DNA of 64,000 bases from Hydrogenophilales bacterium 28-61-23. GTDB lineage: Bacteria > Pseudomonadota > Gammaproteobacteria > Burkholderiales > Thiobacillaceae. The notes below the pieces were generated by a model that was not told the DNA's origin, searched no databases, and saw only the letters and a list, made by a program, of their open reading frames with translations. Shown piece after piece: positions 50,435-60,908 of this stretch (within the stretch, counting starts at the first letter, position 1; each line of letters begins with the position of its first letter). The position numbers and the translations under genes are program-made. Where the stretch lies: the NCBI GenBank assembly GCA_002281555.1, contig NCGJ01000008.1:46162-110161 (forward strand). The letters are read 5' to 3'.

Positions 50435-51190
50435 TCAAGCCAGGGCTTGCTTCCTGCGTCGTGTCACTGCACCTACAAGCCCCAACCCAACCAGCAGCAA
50501 GGCGTAGGTTTCGGGTTCCGGCACGGCATCGACAGTGACAACGATACTGCCGTTATTCCCTGTCCAGCCATAGCCATCCATGGTGCCCAGATACAGCCGA
50601 GTGGCTCCGACGGGAATGAAGAACTGTTGTACGGCATTCGTTGATGTCAGTCCGTCGCCAATAAAAAAGACCTGCTTGAGCTCGGGGCTAAGTGCGTCGA
50701 AGTCGAGTCCGATCAAACGGAAATCCGGAGCGCCTGGGGCTAGCGATAAATCCGGCTGACTGCCATCCAGAAAAACACCGACCAGGGAACTGAGGGGTAC
50801 CGTGACGTCGGAGATGCCGTTCTCACCGCCCGGATATCCGGCCCAAGCGCGGTTAATAAAACCTAGGCTGCCGCCAAGATAATCCGTTACCCCGGTCACA
50901 TCGCCATCGGCGGAGAAGCATTCGGAGTCTGGACATCCCGCCGCGTAAGAGGTCGCGCCAGTCACCCCGGTAAATGTCAAATAACCACCCGCAACCAAGT
51001 TGAGGCCAGTGACCTCGACCGGCGGTTGGGGGTCGATATCGCCTGAGGCTGTTGAACCGCTTGGCATCCCGGCCAACCAGGGGTTGGCATCCCCGGCCAC
51101 GTTAACTGTTACCGCTGCCTGGGCAACACCGAATGTGCCCAGCATTGAAGCGAAAACCATGGCACGCAATAAGTAATGGCATTTATTCAT
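50435..51190 (-). CDS. PEP-CTERM sorting-domain protein
   Basis: The product has 251 residues: signal peptide (ending near VAQA, about residue 25), a Gly/Ser/Asp-rich exported body, and the PEP-CTERM tail (VPEPETYALLLVGLGLVGAV followed by TRRRKQ). The tail is recognised by exosortase and places the protein in the cell envelope or matrix. No enzyme motif is seen in the body, though Cys pair CPDSEC is present. The 292 bases between it and the ATPase gene hold nothing I recognise. Confidence 0.9.
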   Translation of the reverse strand: MNKCHYLLRAMVFASMLGTFGVAQAAVTVNVAGDANPWLAGMPSGSTASGDIDPQPPVEVTGLNLVAGGYLTFTGVTGATSYAAGCPDSECFSADGDVTGVTDYLGGSLGFINRAWAGYPGGENGISDVTVPLSSLVGVFLDGSQPDLSLAPGAPDFRLIGLDFDALSPELKQVFFIGDGLTSTNAVQQFFIPVGATRLYLGTMDGYGWTGNNGSIVVTVDAVPEPETYALLLVGLGLVGAVTRRRKQALA

Positions 51191-51298
51191 TTGGAGCCTC
51201 TTCGTCTAATTAATAATGCATTGAACCAATATCGAAACCATTAAACGCGTTGTCCAGCATGCACCACTACCCATCGCGCGCACCGTTAAATTAGTTTT

Positions 51299-52096
51299 TC
51301 AAACGGTTGCGGCGCGACGGCGAATCTGCCATCCCACCAGACCCAGGCCTGCCAGCAACATGGCGTAAGTTTCGGGTTCTGGAACTGGGGAAGTGAACGA
51401 CCAGTTCAAAATGTCCTGACTCCCGTATGCGCCACCGTTTCCTGCGCTGAAACCGACGTACGCCTGAGAACCCAAGGTGCTAAAGATATCCACAGTCGTG
51501 GACATGATCGCGGTACCCGGCTTGGCCGAACTCGTGGAGAGGTAGACGCTCAAATTCTTGGTAGAAGCATCGTAGTCGATCCAGGCAAACTCATTCTGGT
51601 TGTAGAACTCCCCCTCGGTACCGGAGTAGTAGCCGGCTGGCTGGAAAGGAGTCGGAAGAGCTGCCGGGTCCACTCCGCCCGTGATGACGCCGATCAAGTT
51701 CGGATTCCGCCCGCGAAAGACCACGGCCACGCTGGGAGTGAGGCCGACATACCCCAAACCCTGCCCGGCCTCGCCCAGCGAGTTAACGCCTCCGGCATCG
51801 TTCTGCAACAGGAAAGTGAAGCCATCGGTAGGGTCATCGGTGGCGGTCGTGACATTGAACTCGAAGGCGGTACTGAAGCCGGTCGTGCCATCCAAAAAAA
51901 TGGGGGCGGTCAGGAAGGCCGTACCCGACTTGGTATCGGCACTCGGAACCAGGCGCAGCACATTCCCTGCTTGTGCCGCGTCACCGTTGAGCGTCAGCCC
52001 GGTAATGCTGGAAAAATTCGTGTAGTTGGATGAAGTCGCAGACGCTTCTCCAGCAGACAGAGCACAGATCAATGGAACCAGCGCCAACATTTTCAT
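51299..52096 (-). CDS. PEP-CTERM protein with an L-type lectin-like domain
   Basis: The product has 265 residues from ATG 52096, with GGAG upstream. The signal peptide ends near GEASA, then comes a legume-lectin-like beta-sandwich (about 25-235) with DGFTFLLQNDAGGVNSLGEA and GYVGLTPSVAVVFRG, and the exosortase tail VPEPETYAMLLAGLGLVGWQ. The lectin-like domain suggests sugar binding in the extracellular matrix. Its partner exosortase is not in the window. The 273-base gap upstream (52097-52369) shows nothing specific. Confidence 0.9.
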   Translation of the reverse strand: MKMLALVPLICALSAGEASATSSNYTNFSSITGLTLNGDAAQAGNVLRLVPSADTKSGTAFLTAPIFLDGTTGFSTAFEFNVTTATDDPTDGFTFLLQNDAGGVNSLGEAGQGLGYVGLTPSVAVVFRGRNPNLIGVITGGVDPAALPTPFQPAGYYSGTEGEFYNQNEFAWIDYDASTKNLSVYLSTSSAKPGTAIMSTTVDIFSTLGSQAYVGFSAGNGGAYGSQDILNWSFTSPVPEPETYAMLLAGLGLVGWQIRRRAATV

Positions 52097-52369
52097 GACA
52101 TTTCTCCAAAGGATGAAAAACACCGCCCTCGACGGGTCTGATTAAATCAAGCAATTCTAATGCCACGCCGGTAATGCCCTTTTGATTCTTATAGTTGCAA
52201 TAAATGATTGGGTTTCTGGAAGCCGGATTCCTATGAAGTGTAAATTTCACCGACAGATTTCGTTCAGAGGCGTAGCCCGTTTATGCTGAAAGTCGGCAAT
52301 GCGCAGAAGAGCAGTCACTCGTTGGCGTAATTTGCGGCTTTCCACAACACACGCTCCAGCGACCCGCGT

Positions 52370-53005
52370 TCACGCCGCGTAATTCAGCACCGCGAACAGG
52401 TGGCATCCGCTACCGGCGACGACGAAGCCGTGCCAGATCGCGTGTGCGTAGCGCAGCCGTGAATCCAGGACGAAGAACACGACACCGATGGTGTAGGCAA
52501 GCCCTCCGGCGACGAGGAAGGTGATGCCCAGTTGGGGCACGCGTTCGACCAGGGGTATGGCGGCGATCAGTACCAGCCAGCCCATGGCGAGATAGAGTCC
52601 GGTCGAAAGCCAGGGATGCGACAGTCGGTCGAGCGCCTTGAGCGCGACGCCAAAGAGCGCGAACGACCATACCAGCCCGAGCAGCGCCCAATCCCAGGCA
52701 TCGTCCAGCGCGCCGAGCGCGAAGGGCGTGTAGCTGCCGGCGATGAACAAGTAGATTGCGCAGTGGTCGAGCTTCATGAACAACTGCTTGCCGGGGCCCG
52801 CCGGCAACGCGTGATAGAGCGTCGAGGTCAGATACAGCAGCAGCATCGTGGCGGCAAAGATGCTGGCGCCGATCAGGTAAGCGGCGCCGAGATGGCCCGC
52901 CGTGGCGATCAGGTAGGGTACGGCGAAGATGGCCGCCAGCAGCGCCACGCCATGGCTCACGCTGTTGGCGATTTCCTCGCCCAGGCTTTGGGAACGGTCA
53001 GTCAT
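52370..53005 (-). CDS. Hemolysin III family membrane protein
   Basis: The product is a 211-residue seven-helix protein of the HlyIII/PAQR family: SVSHGVALLAAIFAVPYL, STLYHALP, KLDHCAIYLFIAGSYTPFAL and HAIWHGFVVAGSGCHLFAV. The conserved Ser, Asp and His residues form the family metal site. Bacterial members act on membrane lipids; true hemolysis is not implied. It is in the same orientation as htpX next to it but 89 bases away. Confidence 0.93.
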   Translation of the reverse strand: MTDRSQSLGEEIANSVSHGVALLAAIFAVPYLIATAGHLGAAYLIGASIFAATMLLLYLTSTLYHALPAGPGKQLFMKLDHCAIYLFIAGSYTPFALGALDDAWDWALLGLVWSFALFGVALKALDRLSHPWLSTGLYLAMGWLVLIAAIPLVERVPQLGITFLVAGGLAYTIGVVFFVLDSRLRYAHAIWHGFVVAGSGCHLFAVLNYAA

Positions 53006-53094
53006 GGAACGATTGTTGCATGACCGATGTTGTGAATCGGCCAGAGCAGCGTCGGCACGGGATTGCCGACCTGCTTTGGCGCGTGGTTAGCCGC

Positions 53095-53970
53095 TCAAAT
53101 ACCCTGTTTCAGCGCCGCGATGCGCTCTTCCAGCGGCGGGTGGGTCATGAACAGACGCTTGAGTCCGCCGCCAACGCCGCCACTGATGCCGAATGCGGCC
53201 ATTTTTTCAGGCAGCGGCGGGGTATGCGCCTGCTTCAGGCGTTCCAGCGCGGCGATCATGTTCTGGCGTCCGGCCAACGTCGCGCCGCCCTTGTCGGCGC
53301 GGAATTCGCGCTGGCGCGAGAACCACATGACGATGATGGAGGCGAGCACGCCCAACACCATCTCGGCGACGATCATGGTGACGAAGAAGGCCGGGCCCTG
53401 GCCGCGTTCGGTCTTGAACACGATCTTGTCGACCAGATGGCCGATGACGCGCGAGAAGAACATCACGAAGGTGTTCACGACGCCCTGGATCAGCGCCAGC
53501 GTGACCATGTCGCCGTTGGCGACGTGTGAAATCTCGTGCGCCATCACGGCTTCGGCTTCCTGTTTGGTCATGCCGCGCAGCAGGCCGGTGGAGACGGCGA
53601 CCAGCGCGGCATTCTTGTTCATGCCGGTGGCGAAGGCGTTGACCTCGGGCGAATCCCAGATCGCAACTTCCGGCATCTTGATGCCGGCGGCCTGGGCTTG
53701 CCGCATCACGGTTTGCACCAGCCAGAGTTCTTCCTGCGTGCGCGGGTCGGTGATGACCTGGGCGCCGACCGATTTCTTGGCCATCCATTTCGACAGGGCC
53801 AACGAAATCAGCGAGCCGCCAAAGCCCATGACGGCGGCGAAGATCAGCAGCGCGCCCAGATTGAGGCCGTTTTCATTCAGGTAGGGTTCCACCCCGAGCA
53901 AACGCATGGTGAGCGAGAGCACCAGCACGATGGCGAGGTTGGTGGCGAGGAATAGAAAAATACGTTTCAT
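53095..53970 (-). CDS. htpX: Membrane zinc metalloprotease HtpX
   Basis: The product has 291 residues with four transmembrane segments (the N-terminal [20 protein letters not shown] and three others) and the zinc motif HEISH in [15 protein letters not shown] at about residue 140. It is a heat-shock-type quality protease that acts on damaged membrane proteins at the cytoplasmic face. The third zinc ligand Glu is in [10 protein letters not shown]. The start at 53970 is the family one. Confidence 0.96.
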   Translation of the reverse strand: MKRIFLFLATNLAIVLVLSLTMRLLGVEPYLNENGLNLGALLIFAAVMGFGGSLISLALSKWMAKKSVGAQVITDPRTQEELWLVQTVMRQAQAAGIKMPEVAIWDSPEVNAFATGMNKNAALVAVSTGLLRGMTKQEAEAVMAHEISHVANGDMVTLALIQGVVNTFVMFFSRVIGHLVDKIVFKTERGQGPAFFVTMIVAEMVLGVLASIIVMWFSRQREFRADKGGATLAGRQNMIAALERLKQAHTPPLPEKMAAFGISGGVGGGLKRLFMTHPPLEERIAALKQGI

Positions 53971-54146
53971 GGAGTCTCCTTGCGGGGCGATACGTTAAAT
54001 ATGGCAAACAACGTGGATGGAATGCATCCAATCTGCGCCGTATATGGAGATGACGATAGGACGAAACAAGGATCAATAAAATTCGATTATTCTTGTTCCA
54101 ATGTTCGTCTTTATCGTTGATTAAGGCGAGGCAAGGCAGTTTGCCG

Positions 54147-55037
54147 TTAGTCCGATTCCCATAATTCAAGCCGGTTGCGGCCGTTTTCTTTTGCCTGCAG
54201 CAGCGCCATGTCCGCGTCGGCAATCGCTTCCTCGACGGTTCGACGCGGAATCATTTCGGCCAGTCCGAACGATGCGGTGACATAAAGCGTTTCTCCGCTG
54301 GGCAGGCGGATAGGCAAGCTCTCCAAGCCGGATCGGATACGTTCGATCACCAGGGCGGCATCCTTGATCGGGCTGCCGGGCAGGCAAATCAGGAATTCCT
54401 CGCCGCCATAACGGTAGATCGAGTCGTACTTGCGCAGGACGCTGGTTACAAAGCGGAGGCCCTGACGCAGAACCGCATCGCCGGCCGGGTGGCCGCGTTC
54501 GTCATTGACTCGCTTGAAGTGGTCGAAGTCGAGCAGGCAAAGGCAGCACGGGCGTTGAATGCGCGTGGCGCGTTCTTGTTCCTCGCGCAGGCGGGTCAAC
54601 ATGCCGCGCCGGCTGGCGCAACCGGTCAGGCTGTCCGTGGTCAGCAGTTCGCCGATGATTTCCAGTTGCACGCGCCGCAGCATGGTGTTGAGACGCAATG
54701 CAAGATCGATGCATTCGTCGTACAGATAGGGCTCGGGTCGACGTTTATCGAGTACCTCCAACAACGCCAGCCTGGTGGCGGAATGCATGGCCTGCTGCGT
54801 TGCGCCCAGATTCTGGAAATCCAGGTTTTCTTGCAACGGGTGCGGATCCTGGCTGTAGTACCACTGGCCGAATGGGGAGCGAAGATAAGCATCCTCGGCC
54901 AAATCTGTTTTGTTGACATGGTTGGCGCAGACCAGCGTGCGGTTGATCTGTTTGAACCAGGCCAGATGGGCCGCGATGATGACCTCCAGTTCTTCCGTGA
55001 TGTGCTGGATCTCTTCTCTTTCCAGTGGAAGTGACAT
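54147..55037 (-). CDS. CZB-GGDEF diguanylate cyclase (DgcZ-like) with altered zinc site
   Basis: The product has 296 residues. An N-terminal CZB domain (about 1-125) aligns with E. coli DgcZ at an offset of two: H24 and H85 match zinc ligands H22 and H83, but S54 and Q81 stand at C52 and H79. A GGDEF domain (about 130-296) follows with an intact GGEEF at about 215-220 and the RxxD inhibitory site five residues before it (RKYD). The enzyme should make c-di-GMP and be product-inhibited. Zinc control, as in DgcZ, is probably weakened or lost. Confidence 0.9.
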   Translation of the reverse strand: MSLPLEREEIQHITEELEVIIAAHLAWFKQINRTLVCANHVNKTDLAEDAYLRSPFGQWYYSQDPHPLQENLDFQNLGATQQAMHSATRLALLEVLDKRRPEPYLYDECIDLALRLNTMLRRVQLEIIGELLTTDSLTGCASRRGMLTRLREEQERATRIQRPCCLCLLDFDHFKRVNDERGHPAGDAVLRQGLRFVTSVLRKYDSIYRYGGEEFLICLPGSPIKDAALVIERIRSGLESLPIRLPSGETLYVTASFGLAEMIPRRTVEEAIADADMALLQAKENGRNRLELWESD

Positions 55038-55145
55038 GAACCGTCCAGGGTTGTTGTTGTTGCCGCAATATCGGTTCCAGCTGGCAAGTCTTTAACGAAG
55101 GGAGTTATGGGGTGCGGTGAGCAGCCAGTCACCGCGCCGTGGACT

Positions 55146-56018
55146 TCAACCTTCCTTATCGCTCGATTGCAGGCGGGCAAGCGCACGCCGGGCAAAGCCG
55201 ACGACTTCGGAGGCGGTCAGGCCGGCCGGGCCGCAACCCGCGGCCACGGCGTCATCGCCCGCTTGGCCGTGCAGCCAGACGGCCAGCACGGCGGCATGTT
55301 CAAGTCCCAATCCCTGTACTTGCAATGCGGCGATCATGCCGGCCAGAACATCGCCCATGCCGGGAGCCGCCATGCCCGGATTGCCGGTTGTGTTGCGCCA
55401 GATGGGCTGGCCAGGAGAATGAACCAGACTTGCGTGGCCTTTGAGAACAACGGTTGCGCCGGTCAGCGCAACCAGTTCCCGAATGGCGGACTCACGATCC
55501 GCCTGGATTGCGCCGGTGTCGACGCCAAGCAGTCGAGCGGCCTCGCCTGGATGCGGCGTGATGATCGTGCGGGTGCTTATGCCGTGACGCCGCAGGGTCA
55601 ACGCGGCCAGCAGTTCGGCATCGCGGGCGATCAGATTCAAGGCATCGGCATCCAGCAGCAGGCTGTGTTCGACCCGCAGGGCATTTGCCAGCAGGCGTCT
55701 GGCGCCGCCGGACAAACCCAGGCCCGGACCGATGACCAGACAGGCGGGGCTGGACAGAGCCGGTATGGCTTCAGCCGCGACGATCATCAGTTCCGGACAG
55801 ACCGGATCGAGCGTCAGCCGATCGTCAAGCGAGCCGACATAAACCCGGCCCGCACCGCAATACAGCGCGGCACGCCCGGCTAACAGCACCGCGCCGACCA
55901 TGCCGGGCGATCCGCCCAGTATGCCGACCGAACCGTAATCCCCTTTGTGGCTGTCCGGGCGGCGAGCCGCGAGGCGGGCGGGCAAGCTGTCTGCCGCGAT
56001 GGTTAGCGTTGTGGGCAT
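55146..56018 (-). CDS. nnrD: ADP-dependent NAD(P)H-hydrate dehydratase NnrD
   Basis: The product has 290 residues of the ribokinase-like C-terminal half of NnrD/YjeF: HKGDYGSVGILGGSPGMVGA, IITPHPGEAARLLG, and the catalytic region NPGMAAPGMGDVLAG with the active Asp. It repairs hydrated NADH/NADPH using ADP. The epimerase half (NnrE), fused in many bacteria, is absent from this gene, so it is a stand-alone dehydratase here. It is divergent from the small Cys protein gene. Confidence 0.95.
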   Translation of the reverse strand: MPTTLTIAADSLPARLAARRPDSHKGDYGSVGILGGSPGMVGAVLLAGRAALYCGAGRVYVGSLDDRLTLDPVCPELMIVAAEAIPALSSPACLVIGPGLGLSGGARRLLANALRVEHSLLLDADALNLIARDAELLAALTLRRHGISTRTIITPHPGEAARLLGVDTGAIQADRESAIRELVALTGATVVLKGHASLVHSPGQPIWRNTTGNPGMAAPGMGDVLAGMIAALQVQGLGLEHAAVLAVWLHGQAGDDAVAAGCGPAGLTASEVVGFARRALARLQSSDKEG

Positions 56019-56085
56019 ATCGTTTCCATTGTTGAGGGCTTTGATGGCCTATAAAGCCATTACAGTTCAGATAAAGGAGACTGTC

Positions 56086-56304
56086 ATGGACTCTTCGAAA
56101 ACTTTGTCCGGCGCCCAATTACTGACATGCCAGCAGGACGCGGCATGTCCGAGTCTGGACTGCGACGCGTTGATGAACGAATACAGCCTGACGCTGAAGA
56201 GCGTGCCGGGCGCGGACGAATATGTTGCCCACTTCTGTGGCCTCGGTTATGTGGACAAGCTGCTGACCGAACACACGCCCGCAAATCCGGAAAAGTCAGC
56301 TTGA
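56086..56304 (+). CDS. Small Cys-containing protein, function unknown
   Basis: The product has 72 residues from ATG 56086, with AAAGGAG upstream at good spacing. It contains four Cys residues (TCQQDAACPSLDC and HFCGLG). It is soluble and has no known family that I recognise. The strong ribosome site argues for real translation. It lies between nnrD (divergent) and a response regulator. Confidence 0.6.
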   Translation: MDSSKTLSGAQLLTCQQDAACPSLDCDALMNEYSLTLKSVPGADEYVAHFCGLGYVDKLLTEHTPANPEKSA

Positions 56305-56384
56305 AAATATACCTAAAGTAATAATCGAGCCGGGGCGGCTTATGCCCTTAAACTCGCCTGGTTTTCGTATATTTACTTTTTCTG

Positions 56385-56786
56385 ATGAACGCTAACGAAA
56401 AGCTGGCGCGGGTGCTGGTCGTGGACGACGACACGCTGATGCGGGAAGTGCTCAAAGCGCTGCTGCGCGATGAGGGTTTTGAAATCGCTGGCGAGGCGCG
56501 TGACGGGCACAGCGCATTGGCTTTGCTCGAGCGGGTTCGGCCGGACATGGTGTGTTTGGATGTGAACATGCCGGGCATGTCGGGAATCGATGTTCTGAAG
56601 AATATCCGTTCGCTCTATCCCGACATCCGCGTGGTGATGATTTCCGGCGACTCCAGCACCGGCACGGTGCGCGATGCCGTCGGTTTTGGCGCAGTAGGAT
56701 TCATCATCAAGCCCTTCAAAGCCGGCAAGGTGACCAGTGCGCTGCACGCAGCCATGAGAACGCCGGTCGACTCGCCTTTTGGTTGA
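56385..56786 (+). CDS. Single-domain response regulator
   Basis: The product has 133 residues forming one receiver domain: acidic pair in VLVVDDDTLMREV, phospho-acceptor Asp in MVCLDVNMPGMSG, Ser in MISGDSS and Lys in FIIKPFKAGKV. No output domain follows, so it is a CheY/Spo0F-type relay. No kinase lies beside it. It is followed 68 bases later by purL, which is probably a separate unit. Confidence 0.93.
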   Translation: MNANEKLARVLVVDDDTLMREVLKALLRDEGFEIAGEARDGHSALALLERVRPDMVCLDVNMPGMSGIDVLKNIRSLYPDIRVVMISGDSSTGTVRDAVGFGAVGFIIKPFKAGKVTSALHAAMRTPVDSPFG

Positions 56787-56854
56787 CCTGTTCGGCTGAA
56801 ACCACGCCCTTCGGATAAAATCAGGCGTTTTCCCAACCCCATCAGGGAAGCGCC

Positions 56855-59800
56855 ATGTCTTCGCGTAATTTGTCATCGCATCATTCGAAAATCCTCTTTC
56901 TGAAGGGCAGCGGGTCTTTCGTTTCAGCGCTTTCTGAATTCAGAATCAAAAAGTTGCTGGAAGACCTGACGCCGCTGGGAATCGCGGATATCTCGACCCA
57001 GCATCGCTACTTTGCCGAGCTGGATGGCGAATTCGGCGAAGCAGACCTGGCCTTCCTGTTCGACCTGCTGCATGCCCAGGAACACCAGCCGGCCGCGCAT
57101 GCCATTCTGGTCACGCCGCGCCTGGGCACGATCTCGCCCTGGTCTTCGAAAGCGACCGACATCGTTGCAAACTGCGGTTTGAAAGAGATCAAGCGCATCG
57201 AGCACGGCGTTGCCTGGACGCTGCTCAACCGCAAAGGAAAACCTGTTTCCGCCGACATCGTCGCGGCGGCGTTGCCTTTTCTGCACGACCGCATGACCGA
57301 AAGCGTGCTGCTCGATGAAAACCTGGCCGTACAACTGTTCCGCCATGTCGAACCGCAGCCGATGGCCAGCGTCGATCTGCTCAAAGGCGGCGCAAGAGGG
57401 GGCAAGAAAGCGCTGGAACAGGCCAATGCGGAATGGGGCCTGGCGCTGTCGCCGGATGAAATCGAATACCTGGCGGAAAACTTCAAACGCGTCAAACGCA
57501 ACCCGACCGATGCCGAGTTGATGATGTTCGCTCAGGCCAACTCGGAACATTGCCGGCACAAGATTTTCAATGCCGAGTGGGTCATCGACGGCAAGAAACA
57601 GCCGGAATCGCTGTTCTCCATGATTCGCCACACGCACGCCATGCGGCCGCAAGGCACGCTGTCGGCCTATTCGGATAATGCCTCGGTGATCGAAGGCGCC
57701 AGTATCGGCCGCTTTTATCCCGATTCGGATCACGTTTACCGCTTTCACGTCGAGCCCACCCACATCCTGATGAAGGTGGAGACGCACAACCATCCCACCG
57801 CGATTGCGCCGTTCGCCGGCGCGGCGACCGGTTCCGGCGGCGAGATTCGCGACGAGGGCGCGGTCGGCCAGGGTTCCAAGCCGAAGGCGGGTCTGGCCGG
57901 CTTTACCGTGTCCAATCTGCGTATTCCGGACTTCGAACAACCCTGGGAAGCCGGAAAACTTGCTGATTACGGCAAACCCGGCCGCATCGTCTCCGCGTTG
58001 CGGATCATGCTCGACGGCCCCATCGGCGCGGCCGCGTTCAACAACGAATTCGGCCGGCCCAATCTGACCGGCTATTTCCGCAGTTTCGAAATGTCCACAC
58101 CGGACGGCCAGGTGCGCGGCTACCACAAGCCCATCATGCTGGCCGGCGGCGTCGGCAATGTGCAGGAACGCCATATCCACAAGCAGGTCTTCAAAGCCGG
58201 CACATTGTTGATTCAACTCGGCGGCCCTGGCTTGCTCATCGGCCTGGGCGGCGGCGCGGCGTCCAGCATGGGCGTCGGCGCCAACATGGAAGCGCTGGAT
58301 TTCGACTCGGTACAGCGCGGCAACCCGGAAATCCAGCGTCGCGCGCAGGAAGTCATCGACCGTTGCTGGGCCATGGGCGAAGCCAATCCGATACTTTCAG
58401 TGCATGACGTCGGCGCCGGCGGGCTGTCCAACGCCATGCCGGAACTGGCGCATGGTGCGGGGCTCGGCGCCAAGTTCGAGCTGCGCGATGTACTCAGCCT
58501 GGAAGCGGGCATGTCGCCGCGTGAAATCTGGTGCAACGAAGCGCAGGAACGCTACGTGCTGGCCATCGCGCCGGCCAGCCTGGAACTGTTCCGCGCGCTG
58601 TGCGAGCGCGAACGCTGCCCGTTCGCCGTGGTCGGCAAGGCCACCAAGGACGGCCAGCTAACGGTGACCGACCGGCATTTCAAGAACAATCCGGTCGATA
58701 TGGAAATGGACGTGTTGCTCGGCAAACCGCCGAAGATGACGCGCAACGTCAAACATGTCGCGCCTACGCTGACCCCGTTCACCGCCGCGGGCCTCGATCT
58801 GAACGACGCGGCATACCGGGTGTTGCGCCACCCCACGGTCGCCAGCAAGAGTTTCCTGATCACCATCGGCGACCGCAGCGTCGGCGGCTATACCGCGCGC
58901 GACCAGTTGGTCGGCCCCTGGCAGATGCCGGTGGCGGATGTGGCGGTGACCACGATGGGCTACGACACCCTGCTGGGCGAGGCCTTCGCTCTGGGCGAAC
59001 GCAGTCCGATTGCGTTGATCGACCCGGCGGCAAGCGCCCGCATGGCGGTCGGCGAAGCCATCACCAACCTGGCCGCCGCCGCCATCGACGAGATTGGCGA
59101 CATCCGTCTTTCCGCCAACTGGATGGCCGCCGCCGGACATCCCGGCGAGGACGCGGCGTTGTTCGACGCGGTACGCGCGGTGGGCAAGGAATTGTGTCCG
59201 GCGCTCGGCATCAGCATCCCGGTCGGCAAGGATTCCATGTCCATGCGCACTTCATGGCAAGACGGCGCGGAAAACAAATCGGTCGTGTCGCCGCTATCGC
59301 TGATCATCACCGCCTTCGCGCCCAGCCCGGACGCCAGCCGCACGCTGACGCCGCAATTGCGCACCGACCAGGGCGACACCGACCTGATCCTGCTCGATCT
59401 TGGCTGCGGCCGGAACCGCGTCGGCGGCAGCGTCCTCGGCCAGGTTTATGGCGAGCTGGGCGATACCTGCCCTGATCTCGATGACCCGACGCGCATGAAA
59501 GTTTTCTTCGAATTGATTCAGCGTTTGAACCGGGAAGGCAAGTTGCTCGCCTACCACGACCGCGCCGATGGCGGACTGTTCGCGACGATCTGCGAAATGG
59601 CTTTCGCCGGACACTGTGGCGTCGATCTGGACGTCGACGAGTTGCGCTATCACCGTCTGCACGACGACATCATGCTGGATGTGGAAGAAGCGCCCGACCC
59701 GAGCGAGCCCTACACCAGCCGCCTGTTCGGCATTCTGTTCAACGAGGAACTCGGCGCGGTCATCCAGGTACGCCGATCCGATACCGGCGCGGTGATGGAA

Positions 59801-60868
59801 GCCTGCTTCGCGGCCGGTCTGCGCGATGAGTTCTACATCGTTGGCTCCACCAACAAAAAAGACCGGCTGCGCATCCTGCGCGAAGGCGTATCGGTATTCA
59901 GCGAAAAGCGCGTCGACTTGCTTGCCGCCTGGTCCGAAACCAGCTACCGCATGCAGTCGCTACGCGACAACCCGGACTGCGCGCGGGAAGAGTTCGACGG
60001 CCTGATCGCCAAGAACGATCCCGGCCTGCACGCCCTGCTCACGTTCGACCAGAACGAAGACATTGCCGCGCCCTACATCAAGAAAAAACGCGCCCAGCCC
60101 AAGATCGCCATCCTGCGCGAGCAAGGCGTCAACGGCGAGGTTGAAATGGCCGCCGCCTTCGCCCGCGCCGGCTTCACCCCGGTCGACGTGCACATGAGCG
60201 ACATCCTTGCCGGCCGCGTCAAACTCAAAGACTTCAAGGGGCTCGCCGCCTGCGGCGGCTTCAGCTACGGCGACGTACTCGGCGCCGGCGGCGGATGGGC
60301 CGCCAACATCCTGCACAACGCCCGCGCCAGCGACGAATTCCAGACCTTCTTCCAGCGCGCCGACAGCTTCGCTCTGGGCGTCTGCAACGGCTGCCAGATG
60401 ATGAGCCGTTTGTCCGGCATCATCCCCGGCGCGGAAAACTGGCCGCGCTTCGAGCGCAACCTGTCCGAACAGTTCGAAGCCCGTTTCGTCATGGTGGAAG
60501 TGCCGCAAACCCCGTCCATCCTGTTCGACGGCATGGCCGGCAGCCGCATGCCGGTCGTCGTCTCGCACGGCGAGGGCAGGGCAGTCTTCAGTGGTGAAAA
60601 AGACGGCAAGGCGCAACGCAAGGCGGCGGAAGTCTGCCTGCGCTACGTCGACAACCGCGGCCGCAAAACCGAAACCTACCCGCTCAACCCCAACGGCTCC
60701 CCGAAAGGCATCACCGGCCTGACCACCCCGGATGGCCGCTTCACTATCATGATGCCGCACCCGGAACGGGTATTCCGCGCCGTGCAGCATTCCTGGAAAC
60801 CGGCCGAATGGCGCGAGGATGGGCCGTGGTTGCGGATGTTCAGGAATGCGAGGAAGTGGGTGGGGTGA
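56855..60868 (+). CDS. purL: Phosphoribosylformylglycinamidine synthase PurL
   Basis: The product has 1337 residues, the single-chain form of Proteobacteria. It has an N-terminal PurS-like part, two FGAM synthase domains (about 170-650 and 650-1050, with [20 protein letters not shown] and [12 protein letters not shown]), and a C-terminal glutaminase domain (about 1080-1337) with the catalytic Cys in GVCNGCQMM and His/Glu in MPHPERVFR. It converts FGAR to FGAM, using glutamine and ATP, in purine synthesis. The end is convergent with the integrase gene, 40 bases away. Confidence 0.97.
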   Translation: MSSRNLSSHHSKILFLKGSGSFVSALSEFRIKKLLEDLTPLGIADISTQHRYFAELDGEFGEADLAFLFDLLHAQEHQPAAHAILVTPRLGTISPWSSKATDIVANCGLKEIKRIEHGVAWTLLNRKGKPVSADIVAAALPFLHDRMTESVLLDENLAVQLFRHVEPQPMASVDLLKGGARGGKKALEQANAEWGLALSPDEIEYLAENFKRVKRNPTDAELMMFAQANSEHCRHKIFNAEWVIDGKKQPESLFSMIRHTHAMRPQGTLSAYSDNASVIEGASIGRFYPDSDHVYRFHVEPTHILMKVETHNHPTAIAPFAGAATGSGGEIRDEGAVGQGSKPKAGLAGFTVSNLRIPDFEQPWEAGKLADYGKPGRIVSALRIMLDGPIGAAAFNNEFGRPNLTGYFRSFEMSTPDGQVRGYHKPIMLAGGVGNVQERHIHKQVFKAGTLLIQLGGPGLLIGLGGGAASSMGVGANMEALDFDSVQRGNPEIQRRAQEVIDRCWAMGEANPILSVHDVGAGGLSNAMPELAHGAGLGAKFELRDVLSLEAGMSPREIWCNEAQERYVLAIAPASLELFRALCERERCPFAVVGKATKDGQLTVTDRHFKNNPVDMEMDVLLGKPPKMTRNVKHVAPTLTPFTAAGLDLNDAAYRVLRHPTVASKSFLITIGDRSVGGYTARDQLVGPWQMPVADVAVTTMGYDTLLGEAFALGERSPIALIDPAASARMAVGEAITNLAAAAIDEIGDIRLSANWMAAAGHPGEDAALFDAVRAVGKELCPALGISIPVGKDSMSMRTSWQDGAENKSVVSPLSLIITAFAPSPDASRTLTPQLRTDQGDTDLILLDLGCGRNRVGGSVLGQVYGELGDTCPDLDDPTRMKVFFELIQRLNREGKLLAYHDRADGGLFATICEMAFAGHCGVDLDVDELRYHRLHDDIMLDVEEAPDPSEPYTSRLFGILFNEELGAVIQVRRSDTGAVMEACFAAGLRDEFYIVGSTNKKDRLRILREGVSVFSEKRVDLLAAWSETSYRMQSLRDNPDCAREEFDGLIAKNDPGLHALLTFDQNEDIAAPYIKKKRAQPKIAILREQGVNGEVEMAAAFARAGFTPVDVHMSDILAGRVKLKDFKGLAACGGFSYGDVLGAGGGWAANILHNARASDEFQTFFQRADSFALGVCNGCQMMSRLSGIIPGAENWPRFERNLSEQFEARFVMVEVPQTPSILFDGMAGSRMPVVVSHGEGRAVFSGEKDGKAQRKAAEVCLRYVDNRGRKTETYPLNPNGSPKGITGLTTPDGRFTIMMPHPERVFRAVQHSWKPAEWREDGPWLRMFRNARKWVG

Positions 60869-60908
60869 ACTCGAGTAACCAAGCGCAGCCAACTGGCGGT
60901 CGAATCTC

